A DNA stretch of 64,000 nt from Paramyrothecium sp. XJ0827 (lineage: Eukaryota; Ascomycota; Sordariomycetes; Hypocreales; Stachybotryaceae): positions 558,001 to 622,000 of the forward strand of contig JAJFPB010000001.1 in NCBI GenBank assembly GCA_020881915.1, given 5' to 3'. Each line of letters starts with the position of its first letter. Within the stretch, counting starts at the first letter, position 1. Of the stretch, positions 23,442-35,476 are shown piece after piece. The position numbers and the translations under genes were made by a program. Under the pieces are notes generated by a model, which worked only from the letters and a program-made list of their open reading frames with translations, was not told the DNA's origin and did no database searches.

Positions 23442-25077
23442 ATGCGCCTTCTTAATGCCGCCACCGAGCGTCTTGAGGACACCTCCAGTTATGCGGCTGT
23501 TCCGGAGTACGCGATACTGTCCCATAGATGGGGCGATGGAGAAGTGACATTCCAGGACTTGCAGCCCCAGCCTTGGTACATGTCACCATCAAAGTACAAG
23601 TCGAAACCTGGTTACTACAAAGTTCAGGGATGCTGTCAGCAAGCCCTGAAGGACGGCATCGAGTATGTATGGATTGACACTTGTTGCATAGATAAATCGA
23701 GCAGCACAGAGCTCTCCGAAGGTAAGAGCCTTCTGACGAGAACTGAACTTGACGCTGATTGCAAAAGCCATAAACTCTATGTGGGAGTGGTACAGGAAAG
23801 CAAAGGTCTGCTACGCGTTCCTATCGGACGTGGGTCAGAAGGGCAAGACCAAGGCCTCAACCGTCAGCTTTCGCAAGAGCCAATGGTTTACGCGTGGGTG
23901 GACGCTCCAGGAGCTGCTGGCGCCGAATGACGTGCATTTCTATGATGGCTCGTGGCAACCTATTGGGACGAAGATTGGGCTGCGAGTTGTCATTGGCCAA
24001 ACAACTGGTATAGGATTGAAATATCTCGGACGGTACGGAGCATATTACGTACACAAAGCAAGTGTCGCACAGCGAATGTCCTGGGCGGCTCGACGCATGA
24101 CAACACGACTTGAAGACATAGCCTATTGTCTCCTTGGATTATTCGATGTCAACATGCCGTTGCTTTATGGGGAAGGCAAGCGGGCTTTCATCCGCCTCCA
24201 GGAGGAGATTATTCGCAGATCGGGAGATCAGTCCGTTTTCGCTTGGGGCTACGGGAGTCGCCTGCCGCAATATCGCTGCTTTGCAACCGCTCCAAGCGAC
24301 TACGAACAGTGCGGCGAAGTGGAAATCCTGGGCAGTAGCCCTCATCATCCCCTTTTACCCTTTTCAATGACTAATGTTGGGCTGCAAATAAGCGTTCCAG
24401 TAATGGTTGACAAGTCAAAAGGAGTTGCTCTAGCATCTTTGAGGTGCGGAGTGGGAGGCCAGCCACTTGCTCTTGTACTCCGGGCAACCTCTGAAGGACA
24501 CGACCACTTTGAGAGGACACGTTTTTTCGGCCCGCGGCTGATCAATACGCGAGCACTAAATAACATGGAGGTTAAAACTATATACATCTCCGGGGACGAT
24601 CCGGCGGAGCCATACAGCCTCAATCACACCATATCGATTTCAAAGCATCGATCTGCAAATTTCAAGGTAATCGATATTTATCCACCTCACGCAGTGGCAT
24701 CTACAGATGAAACTTTGTCCAACATTATTCTCCATTCCTTTCCGCAAACCATATTGCTATGCGAAACAGCGGACGCACGAAAGTTCTTGATCAAAGTCCG
24801 AGAAGACCAAGTGCCTGATTGCGCACCATCGGCAAAGTCACATATTAAATGTTATTTCGCATACTTGCCATTACAAATCGTATCGCCTGAGCAAGCCATC
24901 GACTCTATCGATCAAGATTGGATGTTGTTTTACCCTCTTCAAGTCCCCGCGGTTATAGAAACGATTATGTGGGGAGATGAATTATCTGTAGAAGACGCCG
25001 GGCTGGATGCAACTATAAGTGAGTCCAGGATGGACCCTAGGAGGACTTCAATAAACCTCATACTCTGGACGAAATAG
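23442..25077 (+). CDS. HET-domain protein of the HET-E/vegetative incompatibility type
   Basis: Putative programmed cell death or incompatibility effector. Two exons (23442-23721, 23768-25077) with a 46-nt intron give 529 aa. The start MRLLNAATERLED fits the common MRLLN opening of this subfamily. The HET domain spans about residues 25-165: YAILSHRWGDGEVTFQDL, YVWIDTCCIDKSSS, AINSMWEWYRKAKVCYAFLS and WFTRGWTLQELLAP. A typical following segment contains RMSWAARRMTTRLEDIAYCL and LLYGEGKRAFIRLQEEIIRR. The C-terminal 270 residues have no recognised repeats or NACHT domain. It faces an ankyrin-repeat gene across 864 bp, convergently. Confidence 0.93.
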
Positions 25078-25941
25078 ATAATTCATTTAAGAAGCACATT
25101 GATATTTCGGTCTTACTGTCGGGAATATGTTGTATCGTTTCGACGAGTAATGTTTTGTTGCTTAGCTACCTTTGCCACATTTGGGGTTGTCATATAACGA
25201 GAAGGGGTTGTCATATAAGCAATCCCCATTTTAGTCTCCTGGTAACTGAGTCTACGGGCTGATCTTTGTGCGGCCGTGATAACCAGAAAGTCCACAAATA
25301 CATAATATCGAGCATTCAAGAGTTCATAGACGAAGAGAGTATGTCAAAAACTCACAAAACTTTGCAAACAATAACTTGCGAAGAGCCTGTGAAATCTGTG
25401 CTGTAATTTCTTTGGAAATGGACTACTACACGTTCAACGGTAACAGGATTCAAGTAATATTACAACCATATAGGCAAACAGTGTTCCCGTCGTCCTAGGG
25501 TAAAACAGAACCTTTCCTGGACTGGCAGCTCTTGTCTAGATGGCGTGGTGACGAAACTTTTGGTTTAGTGACTTTAGATGAACCACACGTTTCTATGTTT
25601 CGAGAACATTTTCAGTTCAGGACTCTTGCGCCGCCAGGTTGAAGCCTTGGTGTAATGGAAGTATTTGGCGCGCAATCATGTCAAGTCGAATGCAGATGGA
25701 GAGAGCCAACTCGTGTTGCGAAACTTGCAGAATCCACTTGTCGATTTGATCATGGATAACTTGTCCGTTCAATTATTATAGATATATGCTGTGGATTCAT
25801 CGAACCCCATGATCATGCCTTAATATGGTTCTTCCTGTTCATTTTTGTTTCTCTGTAAAGACCCCTACCAGAGGCTCGTGATGGCGCTTGGCTGTGAGTA
25901 TTCGCATTTTCGGCCGCCAGAACGTTTCACCAAAAACTTGT
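25078..25941. other. Convergent intergenic, HET and ankyrin genes
   Basis: About 0.86 kb, AT-rich, between two stop codons. Two close copies of GAGAAGGGGTTGTCATATAA-like sequence occur near 25180-25220. No gene seen. Confidence 0.45.
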
Positions 25942-28605
25942 TCATTCCTTTACATTTGACTGACACGTCCCCAAGAAGCTCTGGACTCGCGGGTAGCTTC
26001 TAGCGATCTGGTAAGCCGTATCGCCGCTCGCGTTGCGCAGCCGCACATCTGCCCCCGCGGCGACCAAGATCTGACAGGCCTCGAGTTTTCCCTGCCGCGA
26101 CGCGTGCATCAACGGCGTATACTCACGCACGGGGCCGAATCGCGACGACGTGCTGTTCGGATTCGCGCCCGCGGCGAGGAGGGCTCTCATCGTGCGGTGT
26201 AAACCCCTCGAGCTTGCTTCGTCCAGCGGTGTCCACCCATTATCCTTTGCGACTGAAACGGAGGCTCCTTTCTCGATCAAGAGTTCCGCACAGGCGGGAT
26301 CGTCTAACTTGCAGGCTTTGTGAAGCGCTGTCTCTTCGTCATCCGTCTTGAGATCGATTGCAATGCCATGCTGAAGAAGGAGGACCATCATCTCATATTG
26401 GTTCCGGAACACTGCCTCGTGCAGAGGACTCCAAAGATGCTCGTTCTGGACGGACACCGGCGAGCCGTATTGTATGAGTAAACGGACGCACCGGAGGTGT
26501 TTGTGTTGGCTTGCATGATTGATGGGCAGGCGATCCATGTGATCTCTGGTTTTAACATAGGAGCCGTGCTTCAGCAGTGTCTCAACCACATCGGCATAGC
26601 CTTTGCTACATGCCTTCGCGAGTGGCAGTTGGCCCAGCTTCGACATGGTGTTGACATGTGCTCCCCGGGCCAGGAAAGCGTTCACTTGGTGTACATGGCC
26701 AAGTGAAGCGGCTTCCCATAGGGCCGTGTGTCCCGACACTTTATTCCAGACCTCGGTATCCGCTCCATGGTCTATCAAATGATGTATAGCGCGGCATGCA
26801 CCGTCAATGTCGTCATGGCAGAGTGCTGCTTCCATCAAGGGCGTCCATGAACCCTCCTTTTTCTGGTGATTTACATCTGCGCCCATGCCTACGAGCCAAT
26901 GCACGGCTGAGAACTTGCCCGTCTTACAGAACCAGGTGAGAGGCCTGAAAGAGCGCTTGTCTTCTGTCTCGATATCGGCACCTGCCTTGACCAGGGCTGC
27001 TGCAATCGCCCAGCGCGCGTCGACCATTTCAGTGGCATCTCCGTGGGCGTGCACAAGGGCATGGAACAGTGCAGTCCTGCCTTCTCCCTTGTCCTTGATC
27101 TCCAAGTCCGGAGCCTCGCCAAGGAGCGTCATAGCCGCTTCGAGGTGTCCGTTGATTGCCGCAAGCATGAGTGCCGTTTTACCGGCACTGTTCGTTTCGT
27201 TCAGAGCGGATTTGTCACTCTCACTTACAGCCTTGATGATACGGACGTTGCCGTGCATAGCTCCGTACATGAGGGCTCGGTTCCCGCACATGGCTTTTGC
27301 GTTGGCCTTGGCCCCTATCGCAAGCATCTCCTCTACTGCATCAATATCGCCTCGCTTTGCGAAATTGAGCAGTGCCTCGTTCTTTGCTTCTTGCGTGATT
27401 CCCTCCCTGAGCATCCACATGATGGGGGTATGCATCTCTGCGTAGTCCCTTGCTGTCATTCCGTCTGTGTCTTGAATGTCATTACGCGCCCCGTGTTGCA
27501 GTAGCAGTGAAACTATTTTCGTGAACTTGTTCTTGACTGCGTAGTGCAGTGGTGTGTTTCTCTCGTTGTCCATTGCGTCAATCTCAACGTTATCTTCCCG
27601 CAATAAACCCTTGGTAAACTCGATGTCGCCTACTAACGCGCTGATATGAAGAGCAGTTTGTCCATCGTCGTCTCGCGAATTGATGGAAACCCCACTCATT
27701 TGCAGCGTCCGATGAATGCTCCTCGCCTCTCCGTGCAGTGCCGCCTCGTGCAGCGGCATGCTCTGTGCTTCTAGTGGCCAAACAGTGTTTAGCACGAGCC
27801 GTTGCATGGTACACACATGACGTGATAGCACTTACCAATGTGACCTTCAGGTCCAAGAATTGTCGGGTACGTGCCGGACTTTTGGACACTCTCGGTTAAC
27901 TCGTAAGGAGGAACTGGTGACAATGGGCGAGACAAGATTGCATGAATTCCATCAAGTTTGGCCTCAACATTTCTAAATCCTTCGTTCGTGTCGGCGATTC
28001 TTAGTTCCACTCTGCTGATTCCTGAACTCATGTCTTGGTGATAATTTTGAGAGCGTTCAAGCAATTCGACTGTGTTGAGGGCAGTTTTCTTTGCGGTTTC
28101 GGATAGCCCGTCAAGGCGTGATCTTCCGCACACTTGATTAGTCGCGAGAAGTCCCAATCGTCGATTGATACACTTACCTGCAAGAGAAAACAATATGTGA
28201 AACTAGTTGCCTGTGATACTTGTCTAACAACGTTTCCATCTCCCGAATCTTGGATCTATTCCAGGCCGCTCGAACAGCCTTGGCGGCAACAGCGATGTTC
28301 CGGAGCTTCCCGTCTCGGACCTCGTACTTCTGCATTACAAGAAGCAAATCGTGGGCAATGCTCTGACATTGCTTCGCTATTTCGACGAGCCGTTGATCTT
28401 CTTCTGCAACGGATGCCTCAGCCCCTTGCGCGACAGCAACAGTGTGATCGCGAAGAGAATCGGTCAAGTCAACTATGCTCTGGAACTCATCGGACAATCC
28501 ACTGAGGTTGTCGTTGGCGGATTTGTATATTTTCAAAGCAGTTTCAATGAAAGCTACGAGGTTGGAAGCAAGCCCGATGGCTGCTAACACCTCGACACCC
28601 GCCAT
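25942..28605 (-). CDS. Ankyrin-repeat protein with fungal STAND-type N-terminal helical domain
   Basis: Three exons on the minus strand (28605-28178, 28122-27836, 27770-25942) give 847 aa. The N-terminus (MAGVEVLAAIGLASNLVAFI to about residue 140) resembles the helical domain found at the start of fungal NLR/STAND proteins (Helo-like type). A linker with DGIHAILSRPLSP follows. From about residue 240 to near the end there are roughly sixteen ankyrin repeats, for example DGQTALHISALVGDIEFTKG and GWTPLDEASSRGLHRTMRAL. No nucleotide-binding domain lies between the two parts. The first intron (55 nt) uses a GAAG acceptor chosen by phase. Probable role is signal sensing or scaffolding in fungal self/non-self responses; this is inference from architecture and the neighbouring HET gene. 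Confidence 0.88.
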
Positions 28606-29627
28606 CTTTGTTGAATGGTTGCGATGGGTGCAATTGATCAGAGCCGCATGGCGTTTTGTGCGGTCGCAAGTTCATGGTCGCTTTTTGGAATTCTGGAAGC
28701 ACATCGTGGCAGGGCTGATCCGCAATGCAGTCAGCAACTGTGGCTATGCGTATCAGCCACGCAATAGGATCATCATGATTGGGGCCTATTTTGGGCGGCT
28801 GAAGGATTCATGCGGTACTATAACGATTATGATGAATCCTCCGCCAATCGCTATTTATGTCAGCTACCCTGCAGCTACTACTTTGCCACATTCTCACGCT
28901 GCTGTGCCCTGGAGGGCCTTCCGTGTCACAGCTTATGTCGTTAAGCAGCTCATCAAGTATTCTTGACTTGATTTACTAGCTGCAAAGTAACTCATATTGT
29001 TAACCTTCTAGTGACATAGTGGAATGGCTATCCTCGAACCCACTTGGATTAGTACATTGAAAACTTGGTAGTTCACTCTGAAGGAAGAAGCTCGACTTGG
29101 GCGCCAAGCTGTGATGGTTGTGAGATTGAGGCACCTAATATATATCATAACTACATCGGTCCACGTATTACTCAAATTCTTGGTTATGTACTAAAAAGAG
29201 AAAACTGAAAACTGTTGTCCAATTGAGGCCCGTAAAATCTGAGTTCTCCATAGGGCAGGCCGACGGATTTCGGGCCAGAGGAAACTTGCCCAAATAGGCC
29301 ATACAGCCGCCTCATTTCATGAACGGCTCCGTATTCCGGGTTCGCCAGATTAGGCATGACCAGGCCGCTCAGCTCAGCTGTTGTAACCATTCGGACTGAG
29401 ATGTGGATGCACGATGCCGATTTCCCGCCCCTCTAAAGCCATGATAGGCACCGCAATGCGGAGGCGCCGGGGATAATTTGTCCGCCTCTCGGTCTATCAT
29501 CAAGGCCATAGTTTTAGCAAGTTTGTCCTATCTTTAGATGGAAAGAGCAAATACATAAAAGCAAACAAGCACTTGAATCTGAGCACATGGCGAGTACTGG
29601 TAAGTTAACTTGCGGACTGTTGACAAT
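28606..29627. promoter_or_regulatory. Divergent intergenic, ankyrin and acetylesterase genes
   Basis: About 1.0 kb between start codons at 28605 (-) and 29628 (+). It should hold both promoters. A plus-strand frame continues from antisense of the ankyrin gene but has no family features. No clear TATA box called. Confidence 0.4.
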
Positions 29628-30651
29628 ATGCGTTTCTCGAACCTCCTTCCTGGGGCATACCTCGCAGCCTCTGCACAGGCAACGAAGTTATTGATATGCT
29701 CCGACAGCACTACAGCTAATTATGCTACTGGCAATGCGCTGCAGGGGTGAGTCTGCTATCGTGCTGTAAACACAACTAGTAAATTAATGTATGAACTCTA
29801 GCTGGGGTTACTACATTGGAGAATATCTGAGCTTGCCTATTTCGAACCTTGCAAGGAACGGTCGGTCAACTCGATCGTTTATCAATGAAGGCCTATGGAG
29901 TTCGTTGTTATCATCTACAGCCTCAGGGGACTTTGTGGTTATTGAGATGGGTCATAATGATGATGGCGACCCCACAACATCAGACCGTGCGACTCTTCCA
30001 GGCACGGGTGAGAACACTGTAACCGTCACCACAACTACTGGAACCAACGAAGTGGTTCATACTTTTGGCTGGTACTTGCGCAAGATGGTTGCCGACGTCA
30101 AAGCCAAGGGCGCTACTCCGATCATCTCAGGCATGGTCAATCGGAACTACTGGAGCGGCAACACACTGCAATCCAGTTGGCCATTTGCCGATTACACCAA
30201 AACTGTGGCAGATGCAGCTGGAGTTGAGTATATCGACCACACAAAATACTCTGTGGCACTATTCCAAGCCATGGGCGCCACAAAGGCAAAGACTTACTTT
30301 CCCAACGACAACACGCACACCAACTGGGACGGTGCTAAGCTGAACGCCCAGACATTTGTCCAGTCAATCAAGTTTAAATGCGGCGGCACAAGCAAGTTGA
30401 AGGCCTTCATCAATGCTGCAGGCAACGCCATAACCAATCCCGGTCAACAAGGAACGTGTCCAGCGACTTCTGGCACAACCAGGCCCGTGACCACGACTCA
30501 GGCGAGCACTCTTGTTCCCAGCTCTACCAGCAAGCCATCAACTGTTCCGCAATGGGGGCAGTGCGGAGGCAGCGGATGGACGGGCGGCACGGTTTGTGTT
30601 GCTCCGTTCACTTGTAGCTATACCAACGAATGGTATTCCCAGTGTCTCTAA
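29628..30651 (+). CDS. Secreted rhamnogalacturonan acetylesterase (CE12, SGNH fold) with C-terminal CBM1
   Basis: Removes acetyl groups from pectic rhamnogalacturonan. Two exons (29628-29746, 29802-30651) with a 55-nt intron give 322 aa. A short signal peptide precedes [14 protein letters not shown], which carries the catalytic Ser. Other SGNH blocks are [24 protein letters not shown] (oxyanion Asn) and [13 protein letters not shown] with the Asp and His pair. A Thr/Ser linker near residues 280-295 leads to a fungal cellulose-binding module: [13 protein letters not shown], then [12 protein letters not shown] at the very C-terminus. The added module would tether the esterase to cellulose in the wall. 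Confidence 0.93.
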
Positions 30652-32489
30652 ATGCAGTAAGCGGACGAGATGGTGAGATGGCACTTGAGGGTGGAAAGCT
30701 GATGTATTTCTGTCTGGACCAACGAAAAGAGAACTTTGAGACTTTCACATTAAACTTACATCTCGATTGTCGACTTAAGCATTATATGTTCTCGTGCGAC
30801 AGTAGCAAGGGGCTAATCACTCTCAAGGGCTCTTTCCAGGTTTTATTGGCTATTGCCTGTCGGTCGTAATTCTCATTGAATTTCAGATGCCCATAATAAA
30901 TGCATGTGTCCTCTCGTTAGAAGTAGAAATCATGTTTCTTCATCCTGGAAGGGGGTTGGCCTGTGATAAGGTGTCGCATCGCCGCCATGATTTCATGTCT
31001 GAAGAGAATGATTGTTCAGTCTTAGAACATCCCACCCACAGCACCTGTCGGCGGCTATGGCTTTTTCTGCTTGGAACTGCGTGATCTTGAAATTTCGAGT
31101 CCCATGTATCACAAGGTCAACACTTCGCCCTAAACGCGGCCGTCTTGCCTTTTAACTAGATACCAAGGCATAGAGAGAACACTGGAATAATTGTTTCCAA
31201 ATATGAAAAGGAAAGGTTTGGTTATCTCGAGAAGAGTGCTAGGTCATTTGGTAGCTCTGCTTTGGATGCCGAAAATCTTGAATGAGGAGCCGCTGCAACG
31301 ACAAGGGCATCTCGAACATCGTGAAAGCTCATTCGGTGCGTCGTTTAGACCATTCCATAATCTTTTCGACTATCACGATCGGCACATGCAAGGTTTGGGG
31401 GAACCTTCCTTGAGAAGCGCGTGTGTCTTACGGTGTAACGTCTCCGAGAAGGTGTTGGATCGGCAACGAGTCTATCGCCTCCGCTCAGTTCGTTCAGTAC
31501 AGCCAACTTAAGGCGGAATTCATTCCTTGACATGAGGTCTCCTAGGTATACGGCTTCTCAACTCCAACACCAAACTTTATCCGTTTGATGATCCTGGAGT
31601 GGTCTGATGTTCCTAGGTTCAGAGAGCTTGTCAAGGGGCGGCAAGCATTCTGCCACTTACATAGGCTGGGTGGAAATTCACTCTTCGAAAGTCAAGGTTC
31701 TGTCTGCAGGAGAGCTTGTTTGTCAGGTAAAACTTCGTGCACACCTTCGTCAAAAATGACTCGCACCACAAGACGGGCACAGCAGCAGGCGCAAAGTTCA
31801 AGATCAGCGAGACCAACTGTAGCTTGGACACAATGTTCGCCGTGCTTATTTTAAACGCCTCAGAGGACTGCCCAAAAGCAGTCGAAATCGTGGAGTAGAG
31901 CAATTACCATTGATAGGCCAGAATCCGAGCCAGGTTCAGGGTCAGGTTCAATTCAATTAGCCTCACTCCTACAGTAGTTGGACCTTTAGCCCAGGGTCCT
32001 GAACTCTCCCATCCCCTGATTTGGGTGGCCACCTTCAATTAGTGGCAACGAAATTGACGCAAAACAAAGAGCATCTGCTAAATTGTACCGGTCGGTCCCG
32101 CAACAGTCGCCTAGCAAACTGATGGCTGCACCCGTCCCTCGTGCCTTATTCAAGCCGCGCATTGGATCGAACAAGACGACATCAGCTCACGACGCAAATG
32201 TTTTGTGATTACAGTTATTGAGTTTGGAGCTCCATAGCACCTAGGACTGATGCACTACCAAATTGCCTGATCAATTGTTTCGTGACCTTACCATCCGCCC
32301 AACTCGGCAAGCAATCGGGGAAAAGGGAGCGGAGATCGACGTTGCCACTGGAGCATTGCTAGACTGGCATGGATCAAGAAAGAAGACTCGATGGTCCGAG
32401 ATACCACTATGAGGGGGACTGCTCGAGGCGTCTTGGCAGTTTGACGAAACGTCAGCATCAGGTGTATCTAGTGCACAAGGATCGGCCTA

Positions 32490-32514
32490 ATCCGGGTCTT
32501 CACACCACCCGGAT
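32490..32514. repeat. Perfect 8-bp inverted repeat, 9-nt spacer (CGG...CCG)
   Basis: ATCCGGGT at 32490-32497 and ACCCGGAT at 32507-32514 are exact reverse complements. The everted or palindromic CGG and CCG triplets are the kind of half-sites bound by Zn2Cys6 dimers, so this may be an operator rather than an RNA hairpin. It lies about 2 kb from the nearest gene start. Confidence 0.4.
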
Positions 32515-34047
32515 CGGGGTCCATGACCACCCCGCTTGAGGTCTGAACCCCGTCTTTCGGATATTAGGAGGCGGCTGGTCGCCATTAGGATGAATTAGAG
32601 CGTGGGGGTCGGGCGGGGAGTGAGCGCCGAAGGATTGACGGGGAATTTCTGTGCGGAAACACGTCTAGAACACATGGTGTAGCGGCGATCTCGGGGTGGT
32701 TCGCAGGGGAATTGTAGCCTTAAATTTCGTCATAGAGCGAAGGGATCGTCCCTGTCGGGTCGGTCGTAACAGGGACTTGATGGTAGCTGGTGACGGGTAC
32801 CTCCCGGCGAACTTAGTGCGATTGCAACTAAAAGGGTTGGTTGATGTTGCTAGTCTCGATGTCAATTGTGCCACTCCTGGCACCATTTTAGTGGCCTCTC
32901 GCACAGACAGGCACGCTTTCTAATCTGGGCTGTTGACTGCTCCTCCATGAGGAAAGTGCCAATGTTCCTCTAATCCGAAATCCTGAGCTCTTTGCCTGTC
33001 CTTGTCATGATGGAATTGACATCTGTGCAGTCTTTGTTTCGAGACTCTTAACATGTTACCTCTCCAAACCTGCGGAATGGTTTCTTGCTGGAAGGCGGTA
33101 TCGCAGCGTGCTGCTCGTGCGTCCTCTTCATGGGAGCGCATCAAGATTTTGCCCCTGAGTCCATACACAGTTGCCCTGGCAAGGGACCATGCAACCAACT
33201 CGCAAGCCGCATCGACAGCCGATACGCATAGACTTCTTAGAACTATTGGAACTATCTAAGAAAGTTCTCGACGGCATCAAGTGCAAAAGATGATCGCCGT
33301 ACGTGCTCATGGTCACCACAATCGCGAGAGGTAGATCCCTGCTGGAAGCCTCTTGGACCAGTGATTTGCGAGGTGCCCGGACTTTTCACGCTTGCTTCTA
33401 TCTTGGTTCTACTTATTGATTGGTTGTCGGAAGCGGAAATAAGAAATACTAGTCCAAACGTGTGACTGCTGCTTGGCGGCAACATGCTTTCCTTTATGCC
33501 GGTACCCGCAAAGGGTCCTTGGCTGCCCATCGTGGCATCGACCGTTCATCGGGCTTGGCCAATAGTATTACGAGATGAGGCGACACGATGAAGGCATTAC
33601 GGCAATTAACTTCTTGTCGGCTCATGTCGTTTGTTGGGGGACCCTTGACATCATTTGCCAAGACCTATTCCGTCAAGCCTTGATATGGTCTGTGCATTGC
33701 GATGCGGTTCCTCTTCTGTGTCTAGTCTGTAAAGCGTGCCTTCCAAATCATTCCCACTGACGAGTACTATTGTACTGCAAGGGTCTAGGACTGAGAGTCC
33801 ACAAGTTGCTAGTCTAATTCTTTGTCGGGAAGTGACCACTGAATCATCGTTTCCTAATTCTGCATCCAAAGAGGCCATGGCAGCCGACTGCTGTGCTTTG
33901 GTGGTTAACTAGCTTAGCGTACTTGCCCAACTGGGAACAAGTTCATACTAAGTGAGTCTAAAGCAGGTCAAGGGTTCTTGGAACCCTTGGCCCAATGTTT
34001 TGACGCCTTAGTGGAAGCTTCCAGCCACTGAGAATAGCGGCACTACT

Positions 34048-34068
34048 TGTCGGCTCAACAAGCCGACA
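34048..34068. repeat. Perfect 8-bp inverted repeat, 5-nt spacer
   Basis: TGTCGGCT and AGCCGACA flank CAACA. It lies about 220 bp upstream of the likely TATA box of the Gly-rich precursor gene and could be a regulator site or a short hairpin. Confidence 0.4.
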
Positions 34069-34283
34069 TACTGTATTCCAGGCCCGACGGGTACCTGGGA
34101 ACTTCTTTTGACGCCATAATGCCGCAGTGACTGTCCAACGGAAGAATAGTCGCCTAGAATAGTTGTGATCGTCAAACTCGTCCCAGGTTCAGGAAGATGA
34201 ATTTGAAATCGAGTTGAATTAGGACAATAGCTTCAAAAGTGTTGACAAGACCACGAGCACGAGCATGAGCATGAAAAATCGTG

Positions 34284-34290
34284 TATAAAA
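34284..34290 (+). promoter_or_regulatory. TATA box of the Gly-rich secreted precursor gene
   Basis: TATAAAA lies about 215 bp upstream of the ATG at 34505 and is followed by a CT-rich stretch (34310-34340) and AACATCC-type sequence. This is the classic core promoter of strongly expressed filamentous-fungus genes, with a leader of about 150-180 nt. Confidence 0.6.
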
Positions 34291-34504
34291 GGAGCCTGTT
34301 ATCCTCTGTGATTTCTCTCTTTCAACCACCACCCCAATTCAAACATCCAGTTTCCTGGTTCCAGATTTGAACTCTTCAACCGTTTTGGAGGTTCGCTTCC
34401 AATTTCAACTTTCATCTCTTCACTCTGGTATCTGATACCAGAAGGATTTACGCACTTCTCTTCTTCAATTTGCCTTCTTTTCCAAATATCTTTCTTTCCT
34501 CATC

Positions 34505-35224
34505 ATGAAGATCAGTCCTGCAATCTGCGCTGCCATTTTGGCATTCCCGGCTGTGATTGCCGCTCCAGCTGAAGCCATTGCTCAGGATCTCGACGCCCGT
34601 GATCCTTGGCTGTGGGGCGGAAAGCCGAAGCCCCCTCCTTACCATCCTCCCTCAACCAAGCCCCCATCCAAGCCTTCTAGTGGCGGAGGCGATGGTGGAG
34701 ATGGTCACGGCGGTGACGGAGGTTCTGGCACCGGCGGAAATGGAGGCAAAGGTGGCAGTGGCGGCTCCGGCTATGGTGGTGATGGAGGCTCCGGCACCGG
34801 CGGCAACGGTGGCTCCTCTGGAGGCCATCACAAGCGAGAGCTTGATGCCCGAGACCTTCTCGAGCGCGATCCCACCTTCGGGCTCATCAAAGACATCCTC
34901 GATGGATGGCTAGGCAAGGGCGGCAAGGGCGGCTGGGGTGGCGGCGGCGGCGGCGGCGGTGGTGGTTATCACCCTCCTACTAACCCTCCAACCAAGCCTC
35001 CCGGTGGTGGTGGTGGAGGCGGCGGCGGCTACGGCGGCGGCGGTGATGGTGGTAGCGGCTACGGAGGTGATGGCGGGTCTGGTACCGGAGGTGACGGTGG
35101 CTCCTCCGGCGGCCACCACAAGCGGGATCTTAACGCTCGAGAGTTGATTGAGCGCGATCCGACCTTCGGGCTTCTGAAGGGCATCCTTGACGACATTTTC
35201 AACAAGGGTGGTAAGGGCGGCTGG

Positions 35225-35256
<32 letters not shown>

Positions 35257-35476
35257 TTATCACCCTCCTACTAACCCTCCAACCAAGCCTCCTGGTGGAG
35301 GAGGAGGAGGAGGTGGCGGCTACGGCGGTGGTGGTGATGGTGGTTACGGTTACGGAGGTGATGGCGGCTCTGGCACAGGAGGTAATGTCGGAGGCAAGGG
35401 TGGCAGCGGCGGCGGCGGCTACGGAGGCGATGGTGGCTCTGGTACCGGAGGCAATGGTGGCGGCAAGGGACATTAG
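34505..35476 (+). CDS. Repetitive Gly-rich secreted precursor with Kex2-type KR sites
   Basis: A 323-aa single-exon protein. A signal peptide (MKISPAICAAILAFPAVIAA) is followed by related modules. Each begins with a DLDARD- or DLNARE-like stretch. Modules two and three start right after HHKR (Lys-Arg at residues 110-111 and 206-207, 96 residues apart). They then have LLERDPTFGLIKDILDGWLG or LIERDPTFGLLKGILDDIFN, a GKGGKGGWGG turn, poly-Gly, YHPPTNPPTKPP and a Gly/Asp/Ser tail. The first module lacks the helix and keeps DPWLW plus the Pro-rich part. There are no cysteines after the signal peptide. Kex2 cleavage would release peptides each made of a short amphipathic helix and a Gly-rich arm. 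This resembles Kex2-processed repeat proteins in logic, not in sequence; function unknown, perhaps wall, surface or membrane-active. Confidence 0.88.

Larger units (their letters stand above)
30652..34283. other. Gene desert of about 3.6 kb
   Basis: No open frame longer than about 110 codons has family features, and no exon chain could be assembled. Composition is not strikingly AT-rich, so this is not an obvious RIP-degraded block. It contains perfect 8-bp inverted repeats at 32490-32514 and 34048-34068. It may be a long promoter, non-coding transcription, or a decayed element; the sequence does not decide. Confidence 0.45.

Noticed and set aside
26885..27504. Plus-strand open frames of 153 and 186 codons
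   Set aside because: Antisense to ankyrin repeats, which give long open shadow frames.
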